IMG/VR virus record: IMGVR_UViG_3300031215_000072
Coordinates: 1-23,301 of that record
Strand: one strand, 5' to 3'
DNA length: 23,301 bases
DNA from: a virus
Shown here: piece after piece, positions 22,513 to 23,301 of the stretch
How the letters are laid out: every line of letters starts with the position of its first letter
Position numbering within the stretch: position 1 is the first letter of the stretch
Notes under the pieces: generated by a model
Databases searched by the model: none
Seen by the model: the letters and a program-made list of their open reading frames with translations, nothing else
What the model was told of the DNA's origin: nothing
Program-made: the position numbers and the translations under genes

Positions 22513-22541
22513 AGTATATATTGTGTCGGTGTAGGTGTCAA
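22513..22541 (-). promoter_or_regulatory. Strong leftward promoter
   Basis: On the leftward strand: perfect TTGACA (22541-22536), a 17-bp spacer and TATACT (22518-22513). The predicted +1 is at about 22506, giving a 31-nt leader with an (AC)n run before the ATG at 22475. It lies directly after the stop of the resolvase-like gene and should drive the ribbon-helix-helix gene and those below it. Confidence 0.85.
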
Positions 22542-22543
22542 AT

Positions 22544-22939
22544 TTAGCTGTGTATAAGTTTCTCTGCGAGTTCCTTACATTCGTCTAAGGTAATGCTTTT
22601 TTTTCCTGATTCCATCATGGCTTCAATAACCATGTATCTCATAAAGTAAAATGTTTTATCTTTCTTTATAACAAGGTACGTTGGCAAAGGAGGTGTGCAT
22701 ATAGTATCACAGGCTTTTTGTCTAATATCAGAATCAGATAATTTCCAAACAAGTCCATTATTCTCAAGCGCTGGTAATCCTATCAGTTGACTTTCTTCTA
22801 TCTTTTTAAAATTAAAAGTGTTTCCCCTCATTACTTTTAGCTCACAATAGCAATAGAAACCCTCTTCTCTTTTTGATCTTAAATATTTATTTAACAGTGT
22901 CTGTTCTTTTGATTCTCGCTTTGTTCTTATATTTTTCAT
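22544..22939 (-). CDS. Putative Holliday-junction resolvase (RecU/Hjc-like PD-(D/E)XK)
   Basis: 131 residues. After an N-terminal helix rich in charges (ESKEQTLLNKYLRSK) comes YCELKVMRGNTFNFKKIEES with Glu33-Leu-Lys35 as the ExK motif, then F-x-F-x-x-I-x-x-x-Q51-L. That spacing is like the E-A-K ... F-P-L-x-x-I ... Q segment of RecU. The strand PTYLVIKKDKTFYFMRY fits the later core strand of this fold. The metal-binding Asp that should precede ExK is not obvious, so I keep the call tentative. A VRR-NUC-like or other small nuclease is the alternative. Its first 53 bases overlap the zinc-ribbon gene. Confidence 0.5.
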   Translation of the reverse strand: MKNIRTKRESKEQTLLNKYLRSKREEGFYCYCELKVMRGNTFNFKKIEESQLIGLPALENNGLVWKLSDSDIRQKACDTICTPPLPTYLVIKKDKTFYFMRYMVIEAMMESGKKSITLDECKELAEKLIHS

Positions 22940-23042
22940 TATGCTTTTTTGTTAATAATTTCTTACAATATTTTCTATCACAGTATTTCCAAGACATTAC
23001 AATGATTAGCTTCCCACAATTTTTGCATTTTTTATTTATCAT
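22887..23042 (-). CDS. 51-residue zinc-ribbon miniprotein
   Basis: Leftward ORF MINKKCKNCGKLIIVMSWKY followed by CDRKYCKKLL and a Lys/Arg-rich tail. CKNC (6-9) and C21/C26 give a four-Cys site of the 'CxxCGK ... YCxxxxC' kind common in phage DNA-associated zinc ribbons. Its ATG overlaps the helicase stop (ATGA), showing translational coupling. The 3' third overlaps the next gene by 53 bases in another frame. Function unknown; nucleic-acid binding with the helicase or resolvase is a fair guess. Confidence 0.6.
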   Translation of the reverse strand: MINKKCKNCGKLIIVMSWKYCDRKYCKKLLTKKHNEKYKNKARIKRTDTVK

Positions 23043-23301
23043 AGCGGTGATAATTTCTCTTGAAAATCTTCTCCAATCATCATCGACTCATGACAATCGG
23101 CATCGGGCCCTTTTACTAATAGATGAATGTAAAGATTCTTATGAAGATTATTGGCTCGAACTAATCGCCCAAGACTTTGTTTGTAATGGTCGTATTGATA
23201 TGACTTTGATGCGTATATAACGCACCTGAAGCTAGGAAGCTCGTAGCCTGCTGAAATACCTATTTGTGCAATGACTATGTGCCTATCGGAATCATTCGCT
23301 T
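23039..23301 (-). CDS. C-terminus of a superfamily-2 (SNF2/DEAD-type) helicase, truncated by the window edge
   Basis: The leftward frame is open from the right edge to a TGA at 23041-23039 and gives 86 residues. SAGYELPSFRCVIYASKS is the motif V region (G-x-x-L-P-x-x-x-x-V-I). YKQSLGRLVRANN is motif VI (QxxGRxxR) with its arginine finger. NLYIHLLVKGPDADCHESMM is the usual tail. Phage helicases of this type remodel DNA at forks or recombination intermediates, or melt replication origins. It heads the leftward genes seen here and overlaps the zinc-ribbon gene by four bases. The N-terminal Walker motifs lie outside the window. Confidence 0.82.
   Translation of the reverse strand, partial: ANDSDRHIVIAQIGISAGYELPSFRCVIYASKSYQYDHYKQSLGRLVRANNLHKNLYIHLLVKGPDADCHESMMIGEDFQEKLSPL

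Noticed and set aside
22476-22541. N-terminal extension of the ribbon-helix-helix protein
   Set aside because: These codons coincide with the TTGACA/TATACT promoter and a leader with an (AC)n run.
22873-23220. Rightward 115-residue ORF
   Set aside because: It runs opposite to the resolvase-like, zinc-ribbon and helicase frames, and its hydrophobic N-terminus is the complement of A-rich coding sequence.

Overview
The window is a piece of an AT-rich genome of a tailed double-stranded DNA phage (Caudoviricetes), or of a prophage or metagenomic contig of one. Virion genes include a scaffold-like protein, a decoration-like protein, an HK97-fold-type major capsid protein, several fibre or adhesin proteins, a tail-tubular-A-like connector, a beta-rich tail 'stabilisation' protein, a virion lysozyme and internal/ejection-type proteins. 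No tape measure, tail tube or sheath gene is visible, so a short-tailed (podovirus-like) particle is the best reading. The host cannot be named. Promoters look like ordinary TTGACA/TATAAT sites, yet practically no gene has a Shine-Dalgarno sequence and nearly every start codon is preceded by T ((A/T)TATG). The fibre repeats resemble those of aquatic phages, and the peptidoglycan-binding domains would fit several hosts, including Patescibacteria. These host hints are inference only.

Layout. Bases 3-19910 are a rightward late region. First come head genes (3-3105), then coiled-coil and fibre/receptor-binding genes (3110-7480, including a 12-copy leucine-rich-repeat adhesin). Next is a lysis cassette (7491-8928: membrane/coiled-coil protein, papain-like protease with a peptidoglycan-binding domain, two-TM holin-like protein). 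A small accessory cassette of Cys/His-rich proteins follows (8930-9743), with its own terminators, extended -10 promoters and a possible small RNA. Then come tail genes (9795-15284), and a peptidoglycan-binding protein, a GH24 lysozyme protein and an internal-type protein (15315-19910). A perfect 24-nt palindromic bidirectional terminator at 19911-19934 separates this from a convergent leftward region (23301-19937).

The leftward region is DNA metabolism: the C-terminus of a superfamily-2 helicase, a zinc-ribbon miniprotein, a RecU/Hjc-like PD-(D/E)XK resolvase candidate, a ribbon-helix-helix repressor-like protein behind a near-consensus promoter, two small phage proteins (one with eight perfect 15-bp repeats coding for an APAKK tail), a 43-residue basic protein, a RecB/Cas4-like nuclease and two short proteins. 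Between the basic protein and the nuclease lies a 170-nt noncoding stretch. It holds a 134-nt element closed by a perfect 14-bp inverted repeat, the best candidate here for an undescribed structured RNA or DNA site.

Expression logic visible in the sequence: the best rightward promoters place the predicted +1 exactly on, or a few bases before, the start codon (0, 0, 4 and 12 nt leaders). Six gene junctions have exactly one base between stop and start (TA(A/G)TATG). Together with the missing Shine-Dalgarno sites this suggests leaderless or very short-leader initiation plus termination-reinitiation inside operons.
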